Of a stretch of 64,000 nucleotides of DNA, positions 1-10,600 are shown one piece after another. Positions within the stretch are counted from its first letter, which is position 1; every line of letters begins with the position of its first letter. Location of the stretch: contig NC_057864.1 in assembly GCF_019393635.1 (NCBI RefSeq), positions 440,508,322-440,572,321 on the forward strand. Direction: 5' to 3'. Below the pieces are notes generated by a model. It was not told the DNA's origin. It did no database searches and saw only the letters and a list, made by a program, of their open reading frames with translations. The DNA comes from Dromiciops gliroides (lineage: Eukaryota > Chordata > Mammalia > Microbiotheria > Microbiotheriidae). The translations under genes and the position numbers were made by a program.

Positions 1-424
1 GTCTCCTAGTTAACATTCTTATGGTTAGGCAAGACAACCTCGGAACTTTTACCACAGTGAACTTATTGCTTGTAATTTAAAGTTTGGGGCCTATTATTAA
101 AAAAAGAACCTATCTTATCTAATTATTCCTAGATAGGATATATGTAAAACATGTATTAATATATGTAATTCCTGTATTAATATTGACTGGACCTGACTAA
201 ATGTATATTACTAGATAAGCATATCACTATAATCACTATCCCTGTGTAATCCCACTAAACTGATTAATATTGATTAGAGTAAAACAGAAGTATAATAAAC
301 CATTCTTCTCACATTACTACCTTAAAAAATGACAAATATAAAGAGATATGTGGGAACTTGAATGAAGTTGTAAAGGAGCCCCACATAAAGACTTTGCAGC
401 TGCATATACACATGAAAGGATGGG

Positions 425-569
425 AAAGGTGGTGCAGTGGATAGAGCACTGGCCCTGGATTCAGGAGGACCTTAGTTCAAATCCGGCCTCAGACATTTGA
501 CATTTATTACTGGCTGTGTGACTCTGGGCAAGTCACTTAACCCCAATTGCCTCACCAAAAAAAAAAAAA
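425..569 (+). repeat. Short tRNA-derived SINE
   Basis: Shows the family landmarks gtggatagagcac, gttcaaatccggcctcag and gggcaagtcacttaacc, ending in an A run. The head is slightly altered (ggtggtgcag). Confidence 0.88.
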
Positions 570-911
570 GGAATATAATAACCTTGCTGCTCCCCCACCC
601 CATAACTTAGTTTTTATGTTAACTTAGATTCATTTTGTAGCAGGAACAAAGTCTTTGGGGTTCCCCAAGAAACTGACTCAGACCTTCTTATCTCCATGAT
701 GTTTCTGTGGCAAAGCTCCCCTGAAATGAATTTGGGAGCCCAGGATGAAATGGAAAACTATATTGATTTGCTAACCTTAAGCTTTATAATAGTGTCTGGA
801 AGAGACCCAAGCCTCTGGTGACTAAGGAGTTAAGTGCAAAGGAAGACAAGTCTGTTTATCTAGAAATGACCCTACTCTGTTTTTGTTCTTGTTTCGTTTG
901 TCCTTTGGTCT

Positions 912-1197
912 CTAAGAAGACCATGACATCAGGGTAATGTCATGACTTGCAGTGAACTGGATTTAAATGAGGTAGGACTGTGCAAGGTCACCAACCTTAC
1001 TCTCCTCCAGAGCCATCTGGGTCCAGTGGCAAGATATAGATCAGGACAACTGTAGATGGCCTTGGATGCTTGAGGCAATTGAGGTTAAGTGACTTGCCTA
1101 GGGTCACACAGCTAGTAAGTATCTGAGGTGAGATTTGAACTCAGAACCTTTCACCTTCAGGGCCAGTGCTCTATCCACTGTGCCACCTAGCTGCCTC
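912..1197 (-). repeat. Long-tail SINE, type A
   Basis: Minus-strand SINE with the usual tRNA-derived head at its right end and an additional unique tail of about 150 bp (tgacttgcagtgaactgg, gccatctgggtccagtgg) shared with copies at 2612, 54733 and 54994. Confidence 0.85.
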
Positions 1198-1409
1198 TTC
1201 TAAAGAAGTCAGTGCTTGGGACAAAGAAGTCTCCTGCTAGAAAAGCAAGGCCTTCTAGCAAAAACTCTGAAGCAAAGTAGAAGAGTAGCATCTTGCAGAG
1301 ATAATGGGTCTAGTGAAGTAACATCCAGTGAATATTCCCTCCCCATACAGACTGGCAGAAGCAGTGCAGTAATATCACTGGAGACATCAGCAGACTCTGG
1401 GCATAAGTT

Positions 1410-1700
1410 GCCACTCTACATGTGTGCCCTGGCCATATGTGTTCCAAGTATGTGCCCTGGCGACTGCTTGGGTAGAGTGGCACATTAGCCTGGTATGCTC
1501 TGGCATATGTGTTCTCTGTGGGTTCCCACCCACATGTGCCTTGCCATGTGTGTTTTCTATATGCATTCTTCCACAAATGTTCTCCATGCATGTGTCTCTC
1601 TGTGTTTGTCTTGATCACACATGTTTGCCATGTGTGTCCCTCTACACATTTGCCCTGGCCTCAGGTATTCCTTTATTTGTGTATATCTCTTTGTGTCCTC
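1410..1700. repeat. Degenerate CATGTGT-rich tandem repeat
   Basis: Irregular repetition of units built from tgtgccctggc, catatgtgtt and tctctgtg with a period near 25-35 bp. It opens overlapping frames on both strands, which I take as repeat artefacts. Confidence 0.55.
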
Positions 1701-2611
1701 CTTCAGTGTGTCTACTCTTCCAGACAACAATGTAGATATTTATGAGAATGTATACCCATGGGTTTTGGAGAGAAATGTTTTTTATTCCTTTTTAAAAAAA
1801 TTTTTTTTTAATTCATTAAATGCCTTTCTTTCAAACTAATTGTATCACCTGGCTAATAAATAAAGATAAATATGTCAGTGGGGGCTCAAGATCTAAAGCT
1901 CTGAATGCTTTTTGCCTCCCTAGATTCTTTTCTATCATACCAAGAGTTCACCTTCTAGGTAACAATCAACATACCAATAATGGATTTTTGGAGTACATTT
2001 GGTTACATGTGAATGTGCAGGCTGTTTGAAGACTAGTACCGCCCCCTGTTAACAGACATAATCAAGCTGCTCAGAAAGCAGAACCTTCTCTGTGTACTCA
2101 AGCACACTCACCCTGTTCTCATAACAGCTCCTCCCCCTTGTTTAAAGTTGCATCTCTACAGCCCAACTTAGACCAGAGGAATTGCTGCAGGCAAGGACAT
2201 GGCCTCTTAACAGTCTCATCCAGTTCCTTAGTCTGGTTCTTAGTCTGAAAGGTCAAGTGGTACAACATTCTTTTCTGTATGCAGGGACCTTACCCATCAG
2301 GTCCAAATACTTAGAAACTCCCAGGATGAGAGTTTTTCATGATCCCCAGAGAAACAACCCAAGCCAAGGAAAGCCAGGTGATTGTTACCAGGGGCAGCAC
2401 CTCTGAAAGACCACTCCTTTTATCTCTCTTCCCTGGGATTGGAAGGGGAGAAGGAAAAGGGGAGGAAGAAGTTTTACCTTATCTGCAAAATAAAAGCCTC
2501 CCTGAGGAGTCTATAAATCTATCTGGGAAGCTGGAACAAACCCATGAGTTAGGTCAAGATTTTCCAGCAGTGACCACATCTATAGCATTACACAGTTGAC
2601 TGAAAGGTAGA

Positions 2612-2892
2612 AAGAATCCAGAGGACCATGACGGATGTCATGACTTGCAATGAATTGGATTTAAGAGAGGAAGGGTTGTGCAGTCACTAGCCTCACTCTC
2701 TGAGCTATCTGAGTGCAGTGGCAAGATATTTATCAGGATAACTGGAGATGGTCTCAGATGTGTTAAGACAGTTGGAGTTAGGTGACTTGCCCAGGGTCAC
2801 ACAGCTAATAAGTGTTTGAGGGTGAGATTTGAACTCAGGTTCTCCCAAATTCAGGGCTAGTGCTCTATCCACTGCTCCACCTACCTGGCCCT
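2612..2892 (-). repeat. Long-tail SINE, type A
   Basis: Second minus-strand copy of the family at 912-1197, aligning along its whole length including the tgacttgcaatgaattgg tail. Confidence 0.85.
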
Positions 2893-3284
2893 AATATCAA
2901 ATAAAGTATAACACAAGGAAATAGTTTACCTCTGTTAGGATTGGTCAGCCTGGAGTGCAAGTGGAAGAAGGATTCCCTGCTGACAGTGAGATCCCCCCAG
3001 ATTCTGTTCATGATATTTTGCTGATGGCACCAAGACTCTTGAGGGAGATCCAGGATCTTTCTAAGAATCGTGAGAGAGGGAAGGCATCCAAGGGTTCTGC
3101 AAGTCCTCTTGTGATACTCCACTGTGCTACGGAGGGGACATCCTGGGATGGTGAAGAACCTGACAGCAAAGCACCAATACAGGGAGATTCTAGTATCCTG
3201 GAAGGGATTTGGGTAGGGACCTGACAATTGCAAACAGACAACCTTAGCTCAGAGGGGTTTGACCCCTACCTAAGCAACAAACAT

Positions 3285-3366
3285 TTTCAATTATTCTGGA
3301 CCTCAGTTTCTCCATCTGTAAAATGAAGAGCTGACCCCTAAAGTCCCTTCCAGCTCTAAGTCTGAT
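3285..3366 (+). repeat. MIR-like fragment
   Basis: Contains ggacctcagtttctccatctgtaaaatgaa, trimmed here to its key parts: cctcagtttctcc and ctgtaaaatgaa, the usual 3' half of MIR elements. Confidence 0.6.
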
Positions 3367-3425
3367 AAGTCAAGAAAGGGTTGCAATTTACATTGTAGAG
3401 GAAGTATTCGACTTTTAAGTACTAT

Positions 3426-3838
3426 GAATAATAACGAACAGCATTTATATAGCTCTTAACGATATGCCCCACCCGGTGCTAAGCACTTTTAAAAATATCT
3501 CATTTAGGGACAGCTAGATGGCGGGGATAAAGTGCTGGCCCTGGATTCAGGAGTACCTGAGTTCGGATCCGGCCTCAGACACTTAACACTTACTAGCTGT
3601 GTGACCCTGGGCAAGTCACTTAGCTCCAATTGCCTCACCAAAAAAAAAAAAAATCTCATTTAATCCTCACCCAGGGAGGTAAGTGCTACTATTATCCCCA
3701 CTTTGCAGTTAAGGAAACTGAGGCAAATAGAGGTTTGATAACTTTGCTCTAAGTCACCAGGCTAGAGTTGGAGGATGGATTTGAAATTGGGTCTTTCTGA
3801 TTCCAGGCCCAGTGCTCTATCTACTGTGCTTCCTAGCT
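3426..3838 (-). repeat. MIR-like element split by a SINE
   Basis: Old reversed element in two parts, 3426-3506 (gctaagcactttt) and 3653-3838 (ttaaggaaactgaggc, ccagtgctctatctac), separated by the SINE at 3507-3652. Confidence 0.7.
3507..3652 (+). repeat. Short SINE inserted into a MIR-like element
   Basis: Plus-strand copy with target duplication atctcattta on both sides, interrupting the older element. Confidence 0.9.
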
Positions 3839-4024
3839 AAAATAAGCTAAGCAAGGTTAAGCAAACTTAAACTAAGCTAAGAGTTTTCACATCCACAGGC
3901 CTATTTACTAGGTAGGCAACAACAACAAACATTTATTAAGTGCTTACTATGTACCAGACAATGTGTTAAGCATTGAAGATACAGAGAAAGTAAATGAAAG
4001 ACAATTAGGTCACCTGTACAGTCT

Positions 4025-4245
4025 GAGAGGCAGCCATGGGTAGTGGATAGAGAGCTGCCTCAAAGATAGGAAGACCTGGGTACAAGTGCTGCTCCTCACA
4101 TATATTGCCTGTGTGATCCTGGACATGTCACTTAACTTTTTCAATGTCCTAGGCAACTTTCTAAGACTAAGTTGCTAACCTGCATTGGGAGTGGGAGTTT
4201 CCTTGTCCTGTAACTCACTTTATTAATAAAATCCCAAGTCCAGTC
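4025..4245 (+). repeat. CORE-SINE type element
   Basis: A different SINE lineage: ggcagccatgggtagtgg head, gggtacaagtgctgc box B region and a tail ctgcattgggagtgggag, resembling the marsupial CORE-SINEs (MAR1/WSINE group, from memory). Confidence 0.65.
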
Positions 4246-4439
4246 CGTATTTTGCACAGACTCATTTATTTGCTCAGGGCAAATTATAGTCCACACACAT
4301 AAACCTGTTTTCTAAATTAAATAACAATTTCACATACACACATCTTATCGTTCAGGTACAGCTACACATAGGCCTACTTTCACAGGTTTTTGAGATGTGG
4401 GACTAAATTAGGATAAGTGAAGAGGTAACAGATCTTTTT

Positions 4440-4598
4440 AATTTAATTTAATTTTTTTATTTTTTGCGGGGCAATGGGGTTAAGTGACTTGCCCAGGGTC
4501 ACACAGCTAGTACGTGTCAAGTGTCTGAGGCCAGATTTGAACTCAGGTACTCCTGAATCCAGGGCCAGTGTTCTATCTACTGCGCCACCTAGCTGCCC
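4440..4598 (-). repeat. Short SINE with perfect target duplication
   Basis: Minus-strand copy flanked by gaggtaacagatctt at 4422-4436 and 4599-4613. Confidence 0.93.
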
Positions 4599-4849
4599 GA
4601 GGTAACAGATCTTAGCCAGATGGGATCCCACAGAAAGCCTTTAACCAAGGGGTGGCCTTGTCTGGGAGACCCATTCTCTGAGTTAGGGAGATGTGCCCTG
4701 GTGCTACAAGGTACTGGGTGGTAATAAACAACAGAACCAAAGGAACAGTATGCTTGATTATTGCAACTATGTAAATGAAGATAACTTTTAAACGCAAAAA
4801 ATAAAAAATAAAATGCAGAACTGAAAAAAAAAATTGGACAACCCTCATA

Positions 4850-5045
4850 GTAATTTATAAAGCATACACCCCGTTCTTTCTTTTAACAATGATGGAAAAC
4901 TACCAGAGTGTAAGGTTTCATGTACTATCGGTTATGGTCACTTTGATGTTTTATTTATTTTCTTTTATTTCCCTTGAGGGGAATTTAAATTATAGCCTTG
5001 CCAGCATAGTTTGTATGATTATTGAAATAAAATTTATAAATTAAA
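4850..5045 (+). terminator. Possible 3' end of an upstream gene
   Basis: Unique AT-rich stretch ending in AATAAA (5026-5031), followed closely by an A-rich run. In human the + strand gene just upstream of MOV10 is CAPZA1, so this could be the end of its 3' UTR. No coding exon of that gene was found in the window, so the assignment is inference only. Confidence 0.3.
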
Positions 5046-5049
5046 AAAA

Positions 5050-6500
5050 GTTAATTGCCTTCCAAGACAGACATACCAGGGGATCAGTCTCATCAATTTA
5101 TAGGGCAATATATTTTCTGGCTAGGAGGAGATCATTTGGGGCTGTATTGGGGCTGTAAGTGGACCTTGAAGTAGAATTTAGCTGTCAAAGGGAAGCTCTT
5201 CCCAGAAGAAAGCCTTAAGATTTCTCTAGGTAAGAGCTCCTCATCTGTAAAATGAAGGCTTACAAGTAGATAATTTTTTAGCCAAAATGTTCTGTTTGCT
5301 TAAGAACTTGAGTAAAGGCTTAGAATCAGGAATGAATATACAGTGGGGGACAGTAAGGAGACCACTGATGGGAGGGGAATGTCTATAGAAGGAAGTGATG
5401 CAAAATCATACTGAACAGGCAGCACCCAACTTGGCCCCAAAGACAAGGTGTGAGAATGGACAGTACCTTTCTTTGAATTAGTGGAGAAGCATAATGTTTG
5501 AATTGTTTTCTGTGTGTTAGTTTTGCTGAACTGATTTCCCCCTGTATTTAAAATTTTAATTCTTTGTTATAAGGGATAGTTCTGCAATAGGGCAGGAAAA
5601 GAAAAGATTCAACCCCTCTCCCCCCAGAAAGACAATAAATTATTTTTATGATTGGATAGGTAGGGTAAGGGGGTGTAGTTATAGAGAAGTTTTGTGGTAT
5701 AATGAAAAGACAGCTGAAGGTGGGGTCACAAGACCTGACCAGATTCTAGCTGTGCCATTTCTGTGTGAGCTTGGCCAAGTAAATTGAGCTTCTCCGGCTT
5801 CAGTTTCCTCAAGAGATCATTTGTAGTTGTTATTACCTCCCCTCCTCAGTATTTTATTGATGAGGAAAAGGAGAGACAGACAATTTTGTACTTGTCCAAA
5901 ATTTCAAAGCTCTTAGAGGCAGAGAGTTTCCCCAACGCTTAGTTGAGCGTTTTTTGCATTATACCAAGCCCTGGTACTGAGGACTTCATCCCTTACTCCC
6001 CCAGTCTGGGAGGTGACAAAGCAACCACGGTATTGGTAAAGTCCCCGATCTTTTTATTTGTACTTAACGTTTTCTACTGATCATGTTAAAAGGAGGCATT
6101 TTATTTTCTGCTCTCTCTTCTCATGGGGTTGGCCCTGGCTTTCCATCCCATTGTCCATTCATTTCCTGGTAGCTGGGTGATCAAGGCTCAGCACAGTATG
6201 ACACTTTAGATGGTGGAAGATACAGGCCTCCCCGTAAAGAATTAGTCTCTCTCCCACCCGATTGATTGGGAGACAAAAGAAAGCTCAACAGGACCAATTC
6301 CATGCTCCCCAAACCACACCCCCTCCCCATCCCTACCGCTGGCTCATCCCTGCTCTGTCTCTCTCCTACTCTCCACCCCCGCACACATCCAGTGCCGGTT
6401 AGTTCTTGCTTGTCTTAATTTTATCTCATTCTGAAGGACTCTGCCTGGTACTTTGCATCCTGTTCCTGTTCTCATCCTGGCACTGATATTGCGGTTAACC
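5050..6500. other. Intergenic stretch, mostly unrecognised
   Basis: Holds a probable plus-strand MIR at about 5694-5850 (cagctgaaggtgg, cttcagtttcctcaag) and otherwise unique sequence with no gene or conserved motif that I could recognise. Confidence 0.5.
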
Positions 6501-6516
6501 ATTTATTTCCCAATAT

Positions 6517-6571
6517 ATATATTTTATATATACATTATATATATTATATATGTGTGTGTATGCGTATATAT
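6517..6571. repeat. AT-rich microsatellite
   Basis: Imperfect TA/TG alternation (atatattttatatatac, atatatgtgtgtgtatg). Confidence 0.85.
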
Positions 6572-6999
6572 ACTAGAACCCCTGGCCTCAAGAGGCTTAC
6601 TGTAGTGGGGCCGCTGATATTCGTGGAATAATAAATACAAGACGGTACGCAAAGTGCCCGAATATGTGATGGGAAGCCGGGACTTTGGAGGCAAATAATA
6701 AAGTCTATATGGCAGCCCCGAAAACTTTCTAGGCGTTATCCTTCTCCCCTCGTCCCTTCGTCGGTTTATTCTCGCTTCAAAGAAACACACTTCTGTCCCC
6801 GCAAACCATCCTTGCCATCCTGGCTTTTGCCTTCCCCATGGGTTCTGCCCAGCCGAAGAGCGGCAGGTAGGGGAATGAGCCTGGGGATGGATGGCGGAAG
6901 GTTGGTTTCCGAAAACGGGTCCGGGTCTCGGTGAGCCAGGGGGTGAGCTAGACTGGACAGGGGCAGCCCCAGCTGATTCAGATTTCTGTCCTGACCTTT

Positions 7000-7660
7000 G
7001 CTCCTAGTTGTCAAATAAATGCAAAGGCCCCGGGGTGTGGAGGGAGGGCTGGGGTTCGACGCGAGCGAGGCGCAAAGACATCCACCCCTTCCGGGTTTAT
7101 CAGGGAGCCCCCAGCAGAACAGTGTCCAGGATTCCGGCTGGGTGCCAGGGGAGGGAGCTCAGGGTGAGAGGAGGGCCCTAAGGGAGGGGTCAGGCTCTTT
7201 AGCAAAGAGTTAATGGGAGAGGGGGAGGGGAGAAGACGCCGGGACCGGATCAGCAGGAGCTGGAGAGGGTAGCGGAGGATGGACTAGGGTGTTCGCGGGG
7301 TCAGAGGTCGGAAGGAAGAGCTATTGGACTGAATCAGGGCACCCCGAAGCCCCAGTTCGGCCCGTATTTCTAGACCTGGTACTTCCTCTTGCGCCGGGAC
7401 TTTCAGTTTCATTTCATTCCGCCCTCCAGCCCGGGCCCCTTCCGGACCGCCAGCTCAGTCCCGGCCGCCACGATGACCAAAAAGTTCACCCGCGCCAAGC
7501 TCCGAGAGACCGGCCAGAGATTCAAGAGTTTTCTGGCCGCCCGAGGACAGGACCAGGAAACCAACCGTGAGCGGCTGCGAGAGCTTTACAACCAAGACTT
7601 CAAGAGCAGGTACCACCGGGGCTTAGCTCATCTCCCTTAGCTCTCTCCCCACTCCATCCG
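7000..7660 (+). promoter_or_regulatory. MOV10: MOV10 CpG-rich promoter and 5' UTR
   Basis: GC-rich, CpG-containing stretch spanning the first coding exon, in contrast to the AT-rich repeats upstream. No TATA box is evident. It contains GGGACTTTCA at 7396-7405 and AGTTTCATTTCATT at 7405-7418, which resemble NF-kappaB and interferon-response elements, plus an ETS-like acttcct at 7381. The transcription start cannot be placed from sequence alone; a noncoding first exon further upstream is possible. Confidence 0.65.
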
Positions 7661-10600
7661 AAACCGACCCAGACGACCCCGCCGCACCCTAGTTTCAGCA
7701 ACCACAACATCTTGCCCGCGGAGCACCTTTACCCCGATATAGCCTGAGCTGCCCAAGCCCACACCAGCCGGGCCCTATATCCCCCCCACCCCCCGAGGGC
7801 GCAAACCTTCCGTCGTCCCCCACCCCCATTCCCGCTTTAGCGCTTTGGAGATCGCGCTGCCCAACATCCACCCATTCCGACCAGGGCAAGAAATTCTTTC
7901 CCTACCCTGCCACCCCCAGCACCCAGAGAGAAGAAGGCGCTAGTTCCGCCCAGCCACCAGCGTATAGCCGGAATCTTGGGGGACCGTACAGCAGTATTTT
8001 TATTTGTAGAGGGGGAGATTAAAGACAATGGATCCCCGAGGGCGCTTCTCTTCCTGGACCTGAGAGTTAAAGCTGTTATCTCTGAGAGGCTCTCCTTTGG
8101 CCAATTTCCAGATTAAGCACTTAATAAATGCTTGTTGACTTGAGTTTCATTTTTTAAAACAAGCAAAATCCAAAAAGGGGGGAGGAGGGGCGGGAACTGG
8201 GAAGGCTGGATAGGTTCTTTCCCAGGGAACCTCAACCCCAAAGATGCAAAAATTACCCAGTTATTGAACTGGGGACTCACTCTTCTGGAGTGGGTAGATT
8301 GATGTCCAACCGTTCATCTCTACAGTCCTGCACACTCAATGGATTTAACAGTTACCAGTGACTTTACTACAGTTTCTAAAAGCCCTTTTTAAGACGGAAG
8401 GCGGGACAGAGGGAGAGGTTTAATTTATTACATCAGGTGAGGTAACGCACAAGTACAATTTTACGTCGCCAACCTCTTGTAGGATTTAGGGTTCAGAAAT
8501 TTAGGCCAACCCCGTCATTTTACAGATGAGGAAACAGGCCAAGAAAAGGAAAGTGACTTGCCAAAAGTTATACAGTTAGTGCCTGAAATGGGATTAGAAC
8601 TCAGGTCCTGTGATGATTCACAAGGCAGAAGGTCAGAGTATTAATCCAATTCTAGGTACTCCCTATTATCACTTCCCTTTTGGGCATCTAGGTATGGTCT
8701 AGTATTTTGGGTTATTTATGTACTTGTGTGCCTTGGTCAAATTAGTGCCCTCAATACCCACTTGGTTCCCACTAGGATCTGGTTCCTTTCCTGTATCGGC
8801 CTTTCCTCTACCCCTTTGGGCTTCCTCATCGACTCAGCAGCTGGCCCCTGGGCTCCACCTCTGTGAATGTGGGTTCTAGGAGCCCCACTCATATTCCCTT
8901 CCCAAGGTTAATTCACCACCCCTAACCAGTTTAGGTCAGTAGCTTTCTCTACTGTATTTTTCTATCTAAAACAGATACTTCCTCCCCCTTCCTCCCCCCC
9001 AAAAGAAAAAATCCTTCTAAACCTTTGTCCTCCTGTTCTTCCTTTAATAGCTCACATTACCTAGGAACAGAAATTCACAACCACCATTTGCATAGTAAAG
9101 GCTATCACGGTCTTCTTGTTTCTCCTTAAAATGTCTTAAATACTTTAGATTCCCATATTTACAGTCTAATACATGAATCCCCTGATCCTAGTCTGAGGTC
9201 CACTGTCCAATCTCCATAGTTGTGGGGCAGGGGTGGGTAATACTTTTATTTCAGGTTTTTAGGACTCTTGGATCAGCTATCCCTGGTCTCCATTATGGCA
9301 TATTAACACCTCCTCCATTTCCATTCCTAGTGTGGAGAAGAGGCCTTTGTAATGAGGAATCTGCCCTTTCCCTCCAACTCATTCTGACTTTAGTTAAGCA
9401 CCTACTATTCACCAGGCTCGGGATAAAGTGCCAGGGATACAAAGAAAGGCCAAAAAAAAAAAAGTTACTACTCTTGAGGAGCATAAGCTCTCATGGGAGA
9501 GTCATATGAACACATATATACAAACAAGAGATGGATGGATGGATGGGCGGATGGATGGATGGATGGATGGATGGGTGGGTGGGTGGATGGGCGGATGGAT
9601 GGATGGATGGATGGATGGATGGGTGGGTGGGTGGATGGATGGGTATATGCATATAAGATAAATTGATCATGACCTCGGAAAGAAAACACTGTCATTAAGG
9701 GAGACCCAGGAAAGACTTCTCAAAGAAAGTAGAATTTTAGCTGAGGCTTAAAGGAAGCCAAGAGGCAAAGAATTCCAGGCATGGAGGACAGCCAGTGAAA
9801 ATGCACAGAATCAGGAGATCTGGTGTCCTGTTCAAAGGACAACAAGGAGGCCAGTGTCCCTGAATAGTAAAGTACATGGAGCTGGGTAAGAAGACTGGAA
9901 ATGTGGGAAGGGGCCAGATTACGAAAGCCTTTGAATGCCAAATAGAATTGTATATTTGATCCTGGAGGTAATCGGGAATCACTGAAGTGTATTGAATAAG
10001 GGGTGGGGGGAGGGTGCAACTCAGGGTGACATGGTCAGATCTGCATTTTAGGAAGATCACTTTGTTGCAGAATGGACTGGAATGGGGAGAGACTTGAGGC
10101 ATGAAGACCAACCAGAAGGCTATTGTAATAAATCAGTTGTGAGTGAGGTGATGAGGGCCTGTGCTGGTATGGAAACAGTGCCAGAGGAGAGAAGAGAGTG
10201 TCTAAGTATTGTGAAGATAGAATGGACAGGACTTGGCAACATATCAGACCCCTAGATGACCCTTCCTACTCTGGACCCTAATCTCACCTACTCTCATTTC
10301 CTAGTCTCAGGTCCTCTGGCAGCCATGGGGAGCATGGGAACCTTGAAGATCCTGTGCCTACCTTCTCCTCCATGCTCTATGGGATGAGCTGTTATGGTCA
10401 AGCTAAGGTCACCAAGGATAAGGTCAAATTTTGCAAGGTGAATCACAAGGTGAGACAATGAAATCCTCTGACCTAAGTTCACCCCTTAACACCCCACCCC
10501 AGGAGGAGGGAAGGGAAAGATAGTTTAAGGAGATGGGGTGATGTTTCTTCTCCTGGACTGATTTTCTTCTCTGACCACAGAAGAAGAAAGTGAAGCAGGA

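Noticed and set aside
425-569. tRNA gene suggested by SINE heads with box B-like gttcaaatcc
   Set aside because: The heads are tRNA-derived but decayed, continue into SINE bodies with A tails, and recur dozens of times; no cloverleaf gene is evident.
8218-8232. STAT-like palindrome ttcccagggaa in MOV10 intron 1
   Set aside because: Spacing between TTC and GAA halves is five bases, not the three needed for a STAT site.
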